Part shown: in pieces, positions 25,568 through 35,361 of the stretch
Position numbering within the stretch: the stretch's first letter is position 1
Layout: each line of letters opens with the position of its first letter
From: Flavobacterium sp. TAB 87
Lineage (GTDB): Bacteria; Bacteroidota; Bacteroidia; Flavobacteriales; Flavobacteriaceae
DNA length: 64,000 bases
NCBI RefSeq assembly: GCF_001529295.1
Contig: NZ_LLWK01000031.1
Location: 1-64,000, forward strand
Direction: 5' to 3'
Program-made: the position numbers and the translations under genes
The notes under the pieces: model-generated
What the model was told of the DNA's origin: nothing
Seen by the model: the letters and a program-made list of their open reading frames with translations, nothing else
Databases searched by the model: none

Positions 25568-27166
25568 TTAATCGTTGGTAGCTTTACTATTCCACCAATC
25601 TTTATTTGGCACAAAATCCTTATTTAAAATTGCTTTGCGTTGCCTCTCTAATTCGGGAAGCATAGTATTCTCGCGCGTTTCATACTGTTTTTGAGCTAAA
25701 ACGGAATCGTAATTCGGATCTGCTTTTGGGATTTTAGCATTAGTTTCGGCTAGAAACGTATCTAACTTTGCTCTCAATTCTTGCCCTACTTTGGTGTTTT
25801 CTCTATAAACGTCTTTTTTCTCTGCAGGATCGTTTACTAAATTATAAAGCTCGTCGCGGCCATCTTCCCAATAATGAATTAGTTTCCATTCTTCTAGTCT
25901 AATACTACTAACTGGCTCACCCCCTTGATTTCCATAATGAGGATAATGCCAAAAAAGAGGCCTACTAGTTATAGTTTTCCCTTTTAAAAGTGGCACTAAA
26001 CTAATGCCATCTATTTTTTGTACTGGTTTGCTTTTTACACCCGCCAATTCAAGTATCGTAGGATAGAAATCAATGCCCGAAACAGGAAAACTTACGGTTT
26101 TAGGAGCATTTTGCATAGCAGGAAGTTTTATAAAATACGGTTCTCTAATTCCGCCTTCCCATTGGTAGCCTTTTCCTCCTCGTAAAGGATAATTTGATGT
26201 AGAAAACGAATCACCACTTGCTACACCACCATTGTCTGACGTAAAAATCACAATCGTATTTTTATCTAATTTCAACTCTTTCAGTCTTTTCATTAGCAAT
26301 CCAACAGCATCATCCATGGTTTCAACTAATCCAGCATAAATTGGATTATCCTGCTCCACTCGAATCGGCAGTACGTGTTCCATTTTATATCCAGAATCGG
26401 CAATACCTAATTTTTCAGCCTTGTCTCTGTATTTGCTCCATTTTTCTTGCGTAGTTTCTATAGGTCCATGAACGGCATAAAAAGACAAGAATGCAAAAAA
26501 GGGTTTGTTTTTATTATCGGAAATAAAATCGGCTGTTTCTTGTGCCAATCGCATCGAAAGATTCTCTCCTTTATATTTGTACGGCAATTTTGGATTTTCC
26601 CAAGGCCCATAATAGCCACCCGCAGGACTACCTACTTCCCATCCTCCTTTATTGATATCAAAACCATTATTTTCAGGAGTTGAATCACCATTGCCCAAAT
26701 GCCATTTTCCAGCAAAGAATGTCTTATATCCTCCTACTCTCATCGCTTCAGCAATGGTTACATCAGTAGAAGAAAGGCCATGTTTGTAGTCTGCCGGAAT
26801 TACTTTATCATTATTGCCTTGCACTCTCCAATTCGTTCCAGAAGTAGCACCAATCCAATCGGTAATTCCATGTCTTGCTGTAGATTGACCTAACATAATA
26901 CTAGCTCTTGAAGGACTACATACCTGACAAGCTGCATAACCCGAAGTAAACACCACACCTTCTTTCGCAAGTTGATCTATGTTTGGTGTTTCGTAATATT
27001 TACTTCCAGAAAAACTAAGATCATTAACTCCATAGTCATCTGCCAGAATAAAGATTACGTTGGGTTTTTTGGTGCTTACAATTTCTTTCTGGTTAGTCGT
27101 TTTACAACCAAGAACCAAAGAAATCATGCAACAAATTCCCCCAAGAGTTTTAACTGTTCTTACCAT
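25568..27166 (-). CDS. S1-family sulfatase, lipoprotein
   Basis: The 532 residues carry a lipoprotein signal (SLVLGC, Cys21), so it is anchored at the outer or inner membrane. The formylglycine site is CSPSR (Cys83), and metal-binding LADDYG (Asp43, Asp44) and FTSDNGG lie around. It removes sulfate esters from a glycan after maturation of Cys83 by an anaerobic or FGly-type maturase not seen in this window. It is the second gene of a two-sulfatase unit, 113 bases downstream of the other. S1 subfamily and exact bond cannot be told by eye. Confidence 0.93.
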   Translation of the reverse strand: MVRTVKTLGGICCMISLVLGCKTTNQKEIVSTKKPNVIFILADDYGVNDLSFSGSKYYETPNIDQLAKEGVVFTSGYAACQVCSPSRASIMLGQSTARHGITDWIGATSGTNWRVQGNNDKVIPADYKHGLSSTDVTIAEAMRVGGYKTFFAGKWHLGNGDSTPENNGFDINKGGWEVGSPAGGYYGPWENPKLPYKYKGENLSMRLAQETADFISDNKNKPFFAFLSFYAVHGPIETTQEKWSKYRDKAEKLGIADSGYKMEHVLPIRVEQDNPIYAGLVETMDDAVGLLMKRLKELKLDKNTIVIFTSDNGGVASGDSFSTSNYPLRGGKGYQWEGGIREPYFIKLPAMQNAPKTVSFPVSGIDFYPTILELAGVKSKPVQKIDGISLVPLLKGKTITSRPLFWHYPHYGNQGGEPVSSIRLEEWKLIHYWEDGRDELYNLVNDPAEKKDVYRENTKVGQELRAKLDTFLAETNAKIPKADPNYDSVLAQKQYETRENTMLPELERQRKAILNKDFVPNKDWWNSKATND

Positions 27167-27279
27167 ACTATTTTTTTTACTTTATTAAAAAGTGAGAAAC
27201 ATAACGAGTGCAAATTATCTCCATAAAACTCATGATATGTCGGCTTATTTATTTCTAATTTTCATATATAAATATTTTG

Positions 27280-28803
27280 TTATTCATCGCCTTTTAAATC
27301 GTTATAAATTGCAATACATTTTGCTAATTCTTTCTTTTTAGAAGAAGCTAAATTTTGCTGCTGACCTACATCATTTCTCAAATCATACAATTGATATTCT
27401 GATGATTTACCAAGTTCAGTACTCACATTTTTATTGAATGCTGCTCCATTGTAAGGCGGAATCATAAACCAATTTTCATGTCGCAAAGCCGTATTTCCAT
27501 CAGCCTCTAAAATTAAACTTTCTCTTCCTTTGGTACTTTTTCCTAAAAGTACAGGCCAGTAGTTTTTACTGTCTGAAATTATTTTTTGTTCTCCTGTTAA
27601 AGAAGCGAAGGAGGCTAATAAGTCCAGTTGAAAAACTATTGCGTTGGAAACTCCAGGTTTGATTTTTCCTTTCCAGTAGGTAATAAACGGAACTCTAGTT
27701 CCACCTTCAAAAAGACTGTATTTCCCTCCTCTTAGTTTTCCTGCAGGCTTATGATCGCCTGTTTTTTCTACGGCATCATCGGCGTAGCCATCGTTTAGAA
27801 CGGGACCATTATCACTTGAAAATACAATTAATGTGTTTTCTAAAATACCTTCGTTTTCTAAGGTCTTCACAAATTCACCGACACACCAATCGGCCTCCAA
27901 AATAACATCACCTCTCGGACCAAGACCTGATTTACCAGCAAATTGCGCTGATGGCGTACGAGGAACGTGCGGTTGCTGCATTGCATAATATAAAAAGAAC
28001 GGTTTTTCTTTATGAGTTTTTACATAATTCTGCGCTTTAGTTAAAAAACTAGAAGCCATATCTGTATCCTTCCATTTTGCTGTTTCTCCACCTTTCATAA
28101 ATCCGATGCGCGGAATTCCGTTTACAATACTGTTATTGTGGCCGTGATCCCATTTCATTTTCAAAAGTTCCGGATTTGAAAGTGCAGTAGGTTCTCCTTC
28201 AAAATTAGTATCGTAATTTACACTTATCGGATCATTAGCATCCAGATTCGCTACTGTTCCGTTTTCTATATAAACTGTAGGCACTCGGTCTTGAGTAGCT
28301 GCCATGATATACGATTCATCAAAGCCAACTTCGTTAGGACCTGGAGTAATTTTTTTATTCCAATCGGTATCACCGCTACCTAAACCCAAATGCCATTTTC
28401 CGATAACAGCGGTTTGATAGCCTTCTTTTTTTAACATCTTCGGAATCGTTTCTTGCGTGGTAGTTAACAATAATGGTGCAGTTCCGGGTAAAATTTTAGC
28501 ATTTTTATTACGCCAAGGATATTGTCCTGTTAACATGCCGTATCGACTTGGCGTGCAAGTTGCCGAAGTAGCGTAGCCGTCGGTAAAACGTATGCCTCCT
28601 TTTGCCAAAGCATCAATATTTGGTGTTTGAAGCGCTGTTGCTCCGTAGCAACTCAAATCACCGTAGCCAAGATCGTCTAGATAAATTATAACTATATTGG
28701 GTTTTGACTTTGCCTCTTTTGATTGAGCTTTACTGCTATATAATCCAAGGTAAAAAAAACTTAGTAGCAGAAGAAAACAACTGTAGTGAGTATTTATTTT
28801 CAT
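27280..28803 (-). CDS. S1-family sulfatase, secreted
   Basis: The 507 residues begin with a signal peptide ending SSKAQ near residue 27, without a lipobox. The formylglycine motif is CTPSR (Cys83). Metal residues are in IYLDDLGYGDL (Asp43, Asp44) and VFSSDNGPV. It is a periplasmic sulfatase of the arylsulfatase A type. It differs enough from the neighbour at 25568 (different C-terminal half and anchor) to expect a different sulfate position. It is the first gene after the shared promoter element at 28939-28984, with a leader of about 130 bases. Confidence 0.93.
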   Translation of the reverse strand: MKINTHYSCFLLLLSFFYLGLYSSKAQSKEAKSKPNIVIIYLDDLGYGDLSCYGATALQTPNIDALAKGGIRFTDGYATSATCTPSRYGMLTGQYPWRNKNAKILPGTAPLLLTTTQETIPKMLKKEGYQTAVIGKWHLGLGSGDTDWNKKITPGPNEVGFDESYIMAATQDRVPTVYIENGTVANLDANDPISVNYDTNFEGEPTALSNPELLKMKWDHGHNNSIVNGIPRIGFMKGGETAKWKDTDMASSFLTKAQNYVKTHKEKPFFLYYAMQQPHVPRTPSAQFAGKSGLGPRGDVILEADWCVGEFVKTLENEGILENTLIVFSSDNGPVLNDGYADDAVEKTGDHKPAGKLRGGKYSLFEGGTRVPFITYWKGKIKPGVSNAIVFQLDLLASFASLTGEQKIISDSKNYWPVLLGKSTKGRESLILEADGNTALRHENWFMIPPYNGAAFNKNVSTELGKSSEYQLYDLRNDVGQQQNLASSKKKELAKCIAIYNDLKGDE

Positions 28804-28938
28804 GATATTTAGTTTAGTTTAATTTAAATTTTATGGTTTCAAGCAACAATACAATACTGACTGGAAGTCTAACTTATATTAGTAATAATTGGGAATCGAT
28901 TGGACTACAATTGGATGATTTTAGGAACTCTAGAAATT

Positions 28939-28984
28939 CAAAAATAGAACTCTTTGTTTCAAGAACACACTAGAACCTACCAGT
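28939..28984 (-). promoter_or_regulatory. regulon element plus -7 box, sulfatase promoter (copy b)
   Basis: Read leftward, ACTGGTAGGTTCTAGTGTG (28984-28966) is followed by 19 bases and the -7 box TATTTTTG (28946-28939). It matches copy a at 17 of 19 positions and has identical spacing. Confidence 0.8.
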
Positions 28985-29050
28985 TATTTTTATGGCTTTA
29001 GAGCAAAAAGATATTTTATATTTTTGCTATTTAGCTACTTGTTTAGGCAT

Positions 29051-29113
29051 TAAAAAAAAACCATTACTATCATTCACTGAATTTTAAACATCGGTAAATG
29101 AGAGTAATGGTTT
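29051..29113 (-). terminator. rho-independent terminator after susCD
   Basis: An 11-bp arm AAACCATTACT (29058-29068) pairs with AGTAATGGTTT (29103-29113), extended by five further pairs past one mismatch. On the minus strand it ends in a run of nine T. Confidence 0.9.
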
Positions 29114-29156
29114 AACTTATTTTACTATTGTAAGTAAACAAACACTTACTTTGGAC

Positions 29157-30641
29157 CTATTTTACGAAAGGAATCGGTGCCCAGTAATATTTATGACTTG
29201 CATCGTCTGCTTGATTGATAAGAGCAGCTTCGCTAGCATCTCTAGTCGAATTCATTTTTTGAACCGTTTCTGTTCTCAATAAATCAAACCATCTATTACC
29301 AAATTCAGCTGCAAATTCCCAACCTCTTTCTGCTACAACAGCATCTTTAAAATCTTTTGGTGATAAACCTGCTGTCAAGTTTGCCAATCCAGCTCTAGTT
29401 CTCACCTTGTTTATAGCTGCATATGCAGAAGCATCTGCACCAGAAGCCATAGCTTGCGATTCTGCATAAATAAGCAATACATCAGAATAACGAATTAGAT
29501 AACTAGTTGCGTCTCCCCACCAGTTTGGACTTGAATGGGTAGCCCAGTCATAATCGTTAGTATCTCTGTACTTCCAAAAGTAAGGATGCTTTTGTTGTGT
29601 TTGTTGCCAAGTTATTACATTATTAGGGTTGTTTTTTACAAAATATTCTTCTTGATAGGTAGCCGCTTTTCTAGGACCTTCAGGAAAATTTTCATAAAAA
29701 GTAATATCTCCTAATAAATCATCCCAACCACCTTCTTCAAAATCTGGACCTGTTGACAATGGTCCATTTTGGCTACCGTTTTCCCAAACATATTCAGGAA
29801 CATTTACATTATAGTAACATCCAAAAACAGTTTCTTTATTAAATTTGTTCTTAATTCTCCATAAATCACCATAATTAGGTAAAAGATCATAGCCCCAAGT
29901 TGCACTATTATCAATTACTTCTTTGGATTTTGCAGCTGCTAACGCATATTTACTTTCGTCTTTAATTGGCCATCCTGCCATATTTAAATACACACTAGCT
30001 AGCAATGATTTAGCAGATCCTTTTGTGGGAAAAATATCAACGCCATTTTGTTGCTTTAAACCTGTCCAATGATCTGGTAACATGGTTTCTGCTTTTTGAA
30101 GATCGGCAATCATTAATTCATAGATTTCTTGCACTTTTGCATTTGATCTATTTTCATCAATTTTAGTATCGGTAGGCATAGGAACTTCACCCCATGTTCT
30201 TGTTAAATAAAAATAACTGATAGCACGCATAAAGTAACCCATACCACCTGCATTATTTCGTACTTCTTCTTTTACATCTGTGGCCTCATTATAATTAGCA
30301 ACAAGTGAATTAGCCGATTTAATCGTACTGTACGCATAATTCCAAAGCGCTGTCATTCTATTATTGGACGACGTTGCATTAAACACATCAAAATCAGAAA
30401 ATTCAATTTTGTTACCAGTTCTTTTCGAAGTAATATCATCAGCAGCATAGGCAGGACCCTGCAATTGATTGAACATACCATTAAACTGCACCACTAGAGC
30501 AGCTTGAGCCATGTCAAAATCTTGCTCTGTTTTATAAAAATTACTTGGCGTTAAACTTCCTTTAGGATTCTCGTCTAAAAAATCACCTGAACAAGAAGAT
30601 AAAAAGGCTGCCGCTAAAAGGCATATAGAATATTTTTTCAT
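29157..30641 (-). CDS. SusD/RagB-family glycan-binding lipoprotein
   Basis: The 494 residues start with a lipoprotein signal (AAFLSSC, Cys17) followed by DFLDENPKGSLTPSNFYKTEQDF, the classic SusD start. Tetratricopeptide-like helices and the C-terminal AERGWEFAAEFGNRWFDLLR signature are present. It is a surface lipoprotein that captures oligosaccharide and forms the lid of the SusC channel encoded 72 bases upstream. The substrate is inferred from the neighbours to be a sulfated Gal/HexNAc glycan. The C-terminus ends WAPIPFVK, as usual for the family. Confidence 0.96.
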   Translation of the reverse strand: MKKYSICLLAAAFLSSCSGDFLDENPKGSLTPSNFYKTEQDFDMAQAALVVQFNGMFNQLQGPAYAADDITSKRTGNKIEFSDFDVFNATSSNNRMTALWNYAYSTIKSANSLVANYNEATDVKEEVRNNAGGMGYFMRAISYFYLTRTWGEVPMPTDTKIDENRSNAKVQEIYELMIADLQKAETMLPDHWTGLKQQNGVDIFPTKGSAKSLLASVYLNMAGWPIKDESKYALAAAKSKEVIDNSATWGYDLLPNYGDLWRIKNKFNKETVFGCYYNVNVPEYVWENGSQNGPLSTGPDFEEGGWDDLLGDITFYENFPEGPRKAATYQEEYFVKNNPNNVITWQQTQQKHPYFWKYRDTNDYDWATHSSPNWWGDATSYLIRYSDVLLIYAESQAMASGADASAYAAINKVRTRAGLANLTAGLSPKDFKDAVVAERGWEFAAEFGNRWFDLLRTETVQKMNSTRDASEAALINQADDASHKYYWAPIPFVK

Positions 30642-30713
30642 CGTTTTATTTTTTATAAATTATTTTAAATTATTCCCTTATCACTAGTACAAATAATAAG
30701 GGAAAAAATTTTA

Positions 30714-33700
30714 TTAAAATCTAATTTGACCTCCTACTGTAATAGTTTTAGGTGACGGGTAAGCTCCTAAGTCAACACCTGCATTAGTGTCTCCTGTTAC
30801 TGTACTTGCTTCTGGATCAAATCCTTTGTATTTTGTAAATGTTAAATAATTTTGTGCACTTACTGTTAATTTAATGTCTGCAAATTTTAATAAGTCTTTA
30901 GAAATATCGTAAGATAAACTAATGTTCTTCATACGTACATAACTACCATCTTGTAAAAACTGAGTAGATTCAATCCAACTCTTACTTGTATTACCAGGAT
31001 TTGCCCAAGTTGAACTTGTGTTTGTTGGAGTCCAGTAATTTGCAGCATCGGCTAGCGTAATAAATTTATTATCACTTGTAGGAATTGCAGCAGCAGCATA
31101 CGTTGCGTTAAATACTTTATTTCCAAAAGATCCTTGAAAGAAAACGTTCAATTCGAATTTTTTATACGTAAAAGTGTTATTAAATCCTACTTGAATTTTA
31201 GGAGTTGCAGATCCAGAAACTACTCTGTCTTCAAAACCGATAGAACCATTTCCACTTACATCTTTATATTTTGCATCTCCAGCTTTGTGAGTTCCTTCGT
31301 CTGTTTGGTATACTCCTTCCCATGGAATTAAATAAAACGCACCCATTGATTCTCCAACTTTAACAACCTGAATATTAGTAGTAATTAAACCACCACCAAT
31401 GTGCGGAATGTTGATATAATCGTCTTTACCTAAACTCTGTACTTTATTTTTGTTAGAGGCAAAATTAAAACCAGAAGACCATTGAAAATTATCTGTTTTG
31501 ATAGGCGTACCGTCAATTACAAGTTCAAATCCTTTGTTACTTACCACTCCAACGTTTTTGAAGAAAGAACCTCCACCGTCATAATTATTTACAACTGTTT
31601 TTAACAAAAGATCTGATGTTGTTTTATCGTAGTAGTCTGCACTAATGTTTAATCTATTGTTTAAAAATGATACATCAATTCCAAAATCTTTTTGCTCAGT
31701 AGTTTCCCATTTTAAATCTGGTGTAGATGGACTACCCAAACTGTATGCTGGAGATAAAACACCCGTTCCATAAGAATAGGACAAGTTATTTAACAATCCT
31801 AAAGTGCTGTAAGGATTAATTGCTTGGCTACCTGTAATTCCCCAACCCGCTCTTAATTTAAGATTAGAAACAACGTCTAGATCTTGAATAAAAGACTCAT
31901 TTGAAAGTTTCCAAGCAGCACCTACAGAAGGAAACGTACTCCATTTGTTATCTCCTTGAAATTTAGAAGAACCGTCACGTCTTAAACTTGCTGTCAATAA
32001 AAATCTATCATCATATCCATAAGAAACACGACCTAAATAAGACAACAAAGAGTAATCAGAGTAATAAGAAGAAATCGCTTGAGAAGCATTTAATCCTAAA
32101 TTATAATAGCCGTTAGTTAAAGACGCTAATCCAGAACCCGATGCTTTAAAACCGCTGTTTGTATTTGACAAAGACTCCAATACGGCTACAGCATTAACGT
32201 TATGCTTGTCAAAAGTTTTATTAAATTCTAATATACTACTGTTTTGGAACGTGTAATTTTCAGAATACGATTGACCAGAACCGTAAGAAGGTTGCAACCA
32301 TTGGTTTTGCAAATACGCTGCTTTTTCATTTAGCATTTCTAAACCTGAGTTATTAGTAAATGAAAGCCAATCTGTAATTGTGTATTTAATTTTACCATTA
32401 AAAGATCCAATATTTCTAAAAAAGTCTTTGTTGGTTTCTTTACTAGTCATGTACGGATTGTTCCAAATTGGTGAAACTCCTGTCACATTGTAAATTCCTT
32501 CCGAATCATAAACCAATTCAGTTGGTGCCCAAGTAACAGCTCCCATAACTGGATTTCCTTTGTAACCGTAGTCATCATTATTATGACCTTCAATTCTACT
32601 AGCAAATACATCTACTCCCAGACTTAACTTACTGCTAATTTTAATATCAACATTAGACCTACCTCCAAACTTCTTTTGACCTGTATTGATTAAAAGTCCG
32701 CCTTGATCAATATGAAATCCAGAAACAAAATATTTAACACTTTCTGAACCACCAGATACAGACAATTGGTTGCTGGTTGTAATAGAGTTTGCAAAAATTA
32801 AATCTTGCCAATCGGTACCTTTACCAGCAAATGAATCTGGATTAGCAAATGCTCCAGGCGCAGAAAGGTTAGCAATTTTAGCATACGTTACTGCGTCCAT
32901 TACATCATACTTTTCCATCGGAGAGTTAAAACTGGTAAAGTTGTTAAACTCTATTTTAGCCACGCCCGATTTTCCTTTTTTAGTAGTTATGATAATTACA
33001 CCATTTGCTCCTCTTGAACCGTAAATTGCAGTAGCAGAAGCATCTTTTAAAACTTCCATCGATTCGATATCGTTTACATTGATTTGGTTGAAACCAATAC
33101 TTCCTAAAGCAATTCCATCAACTACATACAATGGAGAATTTGATCCGTTGATCGAGTTGGCCCCTCTAATTCTAATTTTCACATCTCCACCTGGAGCTCC
33201 AGAGTTTGCGCTAACAGAAACTCCAGCTACTCTTCCTTGTATTGCCGCAGCACCGTCTAATACTGGCTGATTTTTAAATGCTTTTGCAGATAAAGTAGAA
33301 ACCGAGCCTGTTAAGTCTTTACGCTTCACAGTACCGTATCCTACCACAACTACTTCGTTCATTTGCTGAGCTTGCGATCTTAAAACGATAGTCAGCTTGT
33401 TGTTGTCCTTAATTTGAACTTCTTGATCAGTAAACCCCAAATAAGAAAAAATAAATACGTCTCCTTTTTTAGCATCAATGGTAAAAGTACCATCCATATC
33501 ACTACTTGCTCCCATTTGAGCTCCCTTTTTAACGATATTCACTCCAGGAAGCGGCAAGCCTTGTTCGTCAACTACTTTTCCTGTAATTTGATCAAATGCA
33601 ATAGCACTTGCTTTTACCAATTTTAAATTCGTATTGATTTCGATACTTGCCACATTTCTAGTAGCAAGGACATCGTATTTTTCTAAAAATTTAACTTCGT

Positions 33701-33809
33701 TGCTATTTCCAGCGTACGAAGTAGTAGCTATCATAGATCCTAGAACCAATTGTAGGAATACGATTTTATTTTTATTGAAAATCATTTTAGTTTTATTATT
33801 TATAACCAT
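30714..33809 (-). CDS. SusC/RagA-family TonB-dependent outer-membrane transporter
   Basis: At 1031 residues it has the usual length. The order is signal peptide, short N-terminal region, carboxypeptidase-regulatory-like domain (ITGKVVDEQGLPLPGVNIVK near residue 75), TonB-dependent plug (VVVVGYGTVKRKDLTGSVSTL near residue 155, then IRGANSINGSNSPLYVVDG) and beta-barrel with a C-terminal strand ending GGQIRF. It imports oligosaccharide with energy from TonB. An alternative ATG at 33785 would give a more compact signal peptide and cannot be excluded. The leader of about 205 bases contains a stem-loop (33876-33908). Confidence 0.96.
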   Translation of the reverse strand: MVINNKTKMIFNKNKIVFLQLVLGSMIATTSYAGNSNEVKFLEKYDVLATRNVASIEINTNLKLVKASAIAFDQITGKVVDEQGLPLPGVNIVKKGAQMGASSDMDGTFTIDAKKGDVFIFSYLGFTDQEVQIKDNNKLTIVLRSQAQQMNEVVVVGYGTVKRKDLTGSVSTLSAKAFKNQPVLDGAAAIQGRVAGVSVSANSGAPGGDVKIRIRGANSINGSNSPLYVVDGIALGSIGFNQINVNDIESMEVLKDASATAIYGSRGANGVIIITTKKGKSGVAKIEFNNFTSFNSPMEKYDVMDAVTYAKIANLSAPGAFANPDSFAGKGTDWQDLIFANSITTSNQLSVSGGSESVKYFVSGFHIDQGGLLINTGQKKFGGRSNVDIKISSKLSLGVDVFASRIEGHNNDDYGYKGNPVMGAVTWAPTELVYDSEGIYNVTGVSPIWNNPYMTSKETNKDFFRNIGSFNGKIKYTITDWLSFTNNSGLEMLNEKAAYLQNQWLQPSYGSGQSYSENYTFQNSSILEFNKTFDKHNVNAVAVLESLSNTNSGFKASGSGLASLTNGYYNLGLNASQAISSYYSDYSLLSYLGRVSYGYDDRFLLTASLRRDGSSKFQGDNKWSTFPSVGAAWKLSNESFIQDLDVVSNLKLRAGWGITGSQAINPYSTLGLLNNLSYSYGTGVLSPAYSLGSPSTPDLKWETTEQKDFGIDVSFLNNRLNISADYYDKTTSDLLLKTVVNNYDGGGSFFKNVGVVSNKGFELVIDGTPIKTDNFQWSSGFNFASNKNKVQSLGKDDYINIPHIGGGLITTNIQVVKVGESMGAFYLIPWEGVYQTDEGTHKAGDAKYKDVSGNGSIGFEDRVVSGSATPKIQVGFNNTFTYKKFELNVFFQGSFGNKVFNATYAAAAIPTSDNKFITLADAANYWTPTNTSSTWANPGNTSKSWIESTQFLQDGSYVRMKNISLSYDISKDLLKFADIKLTVSAQNYLTFTKYKGFDPEASTVTGDTNAGVDLGAYPSPKTITVGGQIRF

Positions 33810-33875
33810 TATTTAGTTTGTTTGTTAGTTCATAACTTTTACAATGCGTTACTATCACTTGACAATAACTTTTTT

Positions 33876-33908
33876 ATCAGGAAGAATTTAAAAAAAAATC
33901 TTCCTGAT
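33876..33908. promoter_or_regulatory. stem-loop in the susC leader
   Basis: ATCAGGAAGA (33876-33885) pairs perfectly with TCTTCCTGAT (33899-33908). In the rightward direction it is followed by CTTTTT, which is terminator-like. In the susC mRNA (leftward) it is a leader hairpin followed by A residues. It could end an antisense RNA or shape the leader. Confidence 0.45.
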
Positions 33909-34021
33909 CTTTTTCGATTAATTTGTTAAGTCGGTTTTCCCTTTTTCATATCTATTGTTTTGATTAGTATTTGGCTTTTAGTTTTAGTTAATTTTTTATT
34001 AAAATATTTTAATTTAGATTT

Positions 34022-34067
34022 CAAAAGTAGAACGGATTTTTAAAAAAGCATATCACTACCAACCAGT
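34022..34067 (-). promoter_or_regulatory. regulon element plus -7 box, susC promoter (copy c)
   Basis: Read leftward, ACTGGTTGGTAGTGATATG (34067-34049) is followed by 19 bases and the -7 box TACTTTTG (34029-34022). It is the most divergent of the five copies but keeps the exact spacing. Confidence 0.75.
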
Positions 34068-34652
34068 TTTTTTATTAATTGTGAAAAAAAAATAAAGCAT
34101 TAGTACATTTTATACGGCTTAATTAATAAAAACATAAAGAAAACTCCGCAATCGAGATAGTCGAAATTATAGTTGTCGAATAAAAATTCGTAGGATTATT
34201 TTTTGTTTTTAAAAATTATATCGGAGCTGTCAACCGACCTAAATTCATTTTTTTATCTGAGTTTCTATGGATTTTTGAATTAATTATATTGACTAATATT
34301 TAAAATTATTTCCTATTTTACAGCTCCACATAAAAATAAAACAGCTACTACATATTCTTTAATTTAAGTTTTTTTTTAGAAGAATTTTCAGTGTAATCAG
34401 TACGTGCCATAGCACCTGAAGCTTATTTTATATCGTTTTTATTTGTAAGAGTACAATTGAATTTTTTTTTAAATAAGATCTTTCTACTAGTACAATCAGA
34501 AATTTTAGACAGAACGAAATTTTGAGTCAGAGATCAAGAAAAAATGTTTTTAAACAGTGCCTATCAAATTATTTATTGGTACATGATACAACTGCGACGA
34601 ACAATTTATCTCAGTATTAAATAGTCAATACAATAATTTTCGTCCAATTAAA

Positions 34653-34671
34653 ACTGGTAGGTACTGATATG
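34653..34671 (+). promoter_or_regulatory. orphan copy of the regulon element (copy d)
   Basis: ACTGGTAGGTACTGATATG matches copy a at 17 of 19 positions but faces right, away from susC. No TAnnTTTG box lies at the expected distance (34691-34698 reads CGGATAAA), and no gene starts for about 690 bases. Confidence 0.65.
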
Positions 34672-35266
34672 GGCTGATAATCCCGTTTTACGGATAAATC
34701 ACGATAATCTTCTAAGGTCGAAAATAACACAACAATCAAATATCAGCGAGCTACAAAGAAATTTCATCAATGAATATGCTTTTTATTTATAAAACTGAAG
34801 TCAAGTACTATCCAATTACTACAACTGTAATGAAGTAATCGGTAGTTATAAAATTTAATTAGCTCCATATTGCAATCTTATTCATGCATTTTCTTTATTT
34901 GTATGAAATAAACACCGGATCCTTTTGGAAAATAAAAATTCCTTTAAAGACAAACATCTTTTCGCCCTTAGTTCAGAAATTGGAATAATTTAATTTTCAA
35001 ACTACCTACAGTTGAAAGTGAGCATAAACAAAATAAAATCAGTCATTTTAATTTTTCCTGCTATTTTCTCTTAACTTTTAAGAAAAAAAAAAGAAAAATC
35101 GATAATTTCAATAAATATTACATTTTAAATAAAAACATTAAAATATTTTTTACTGTTAAAATAACGAATAAAGAGCAATGAAAAAGGTTTAAATAAAAGG
35201 TTGCTAATCTTTGCAATACCATTCGCTACATTTAAATTAAAAATAATTCAATTCACTTTTAATAGC

Positions 35267-35296
35267 TTGAAACCTCAAAATAATCTCATAATTTTG
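35267..35296 (+). promoter_or_regulatory. complete promoter TTG-N19-TAATTTTG
   Basis: TTG at 35267-35269 and TAATTTTG at 35289-35296 are separated by 19 bases, the ideal Bacteroidota promoter. It drives the exported Ppx/GppA-like gene with a leader of about 60 bases. Confidence 0.75.
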
Positions 35297-35310
35297 CACT
35301 TCATTTCTAC

Positions 35311-35330
35311 ATACTTGTATATACAAGTAT
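35311..35330. promoter_or_regulatory. perfect 20-bp palindrome downstream of the -7 box
   Basis: ATACTTGTATATACAAGTAT is its own reverse complement. It starts 14 bases after the -7 box and lies about 30 bases before the ATG, where a repressor site would block initiation or elongation. Confidence 0.55.
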
Positions 35331-35361
35331 ATTGTTAAATACCACTTTAAAACAGAATTGA

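Larger units (their letters stand above)
28804..29156. other. 353-base intergenic region between susD and the sulfatase unit
   Basis: It contains the terminator of susCD (29051-29113) and the independent promoter with the regulon element for the sulfatases (28939-28984). No reading frame is convincing. Confidence 0.7.
33810..35361. other. 1.55-kb gene-free region between susC and the Ppx/GppA-like gene
   Basis: This very AT-rich region has no reading frame I can support. It holds the susC promoter with regulon element c (34022-34067), a stem-loop in the susC leader (33876-33908), an orphan element d facing right (34653-34671), and the promoter and 20-bp palindrome of the next rightward gene (35267-35330). 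The size and the orphan element suggest a lost gene. Confidence 0.6.

Noticed and set aside
34485-34495. A further half-match to the regulon element (CTACTAGTAC)
   Set aside because: Only one half-site is present, with no second half and no -7 box at the right distance.
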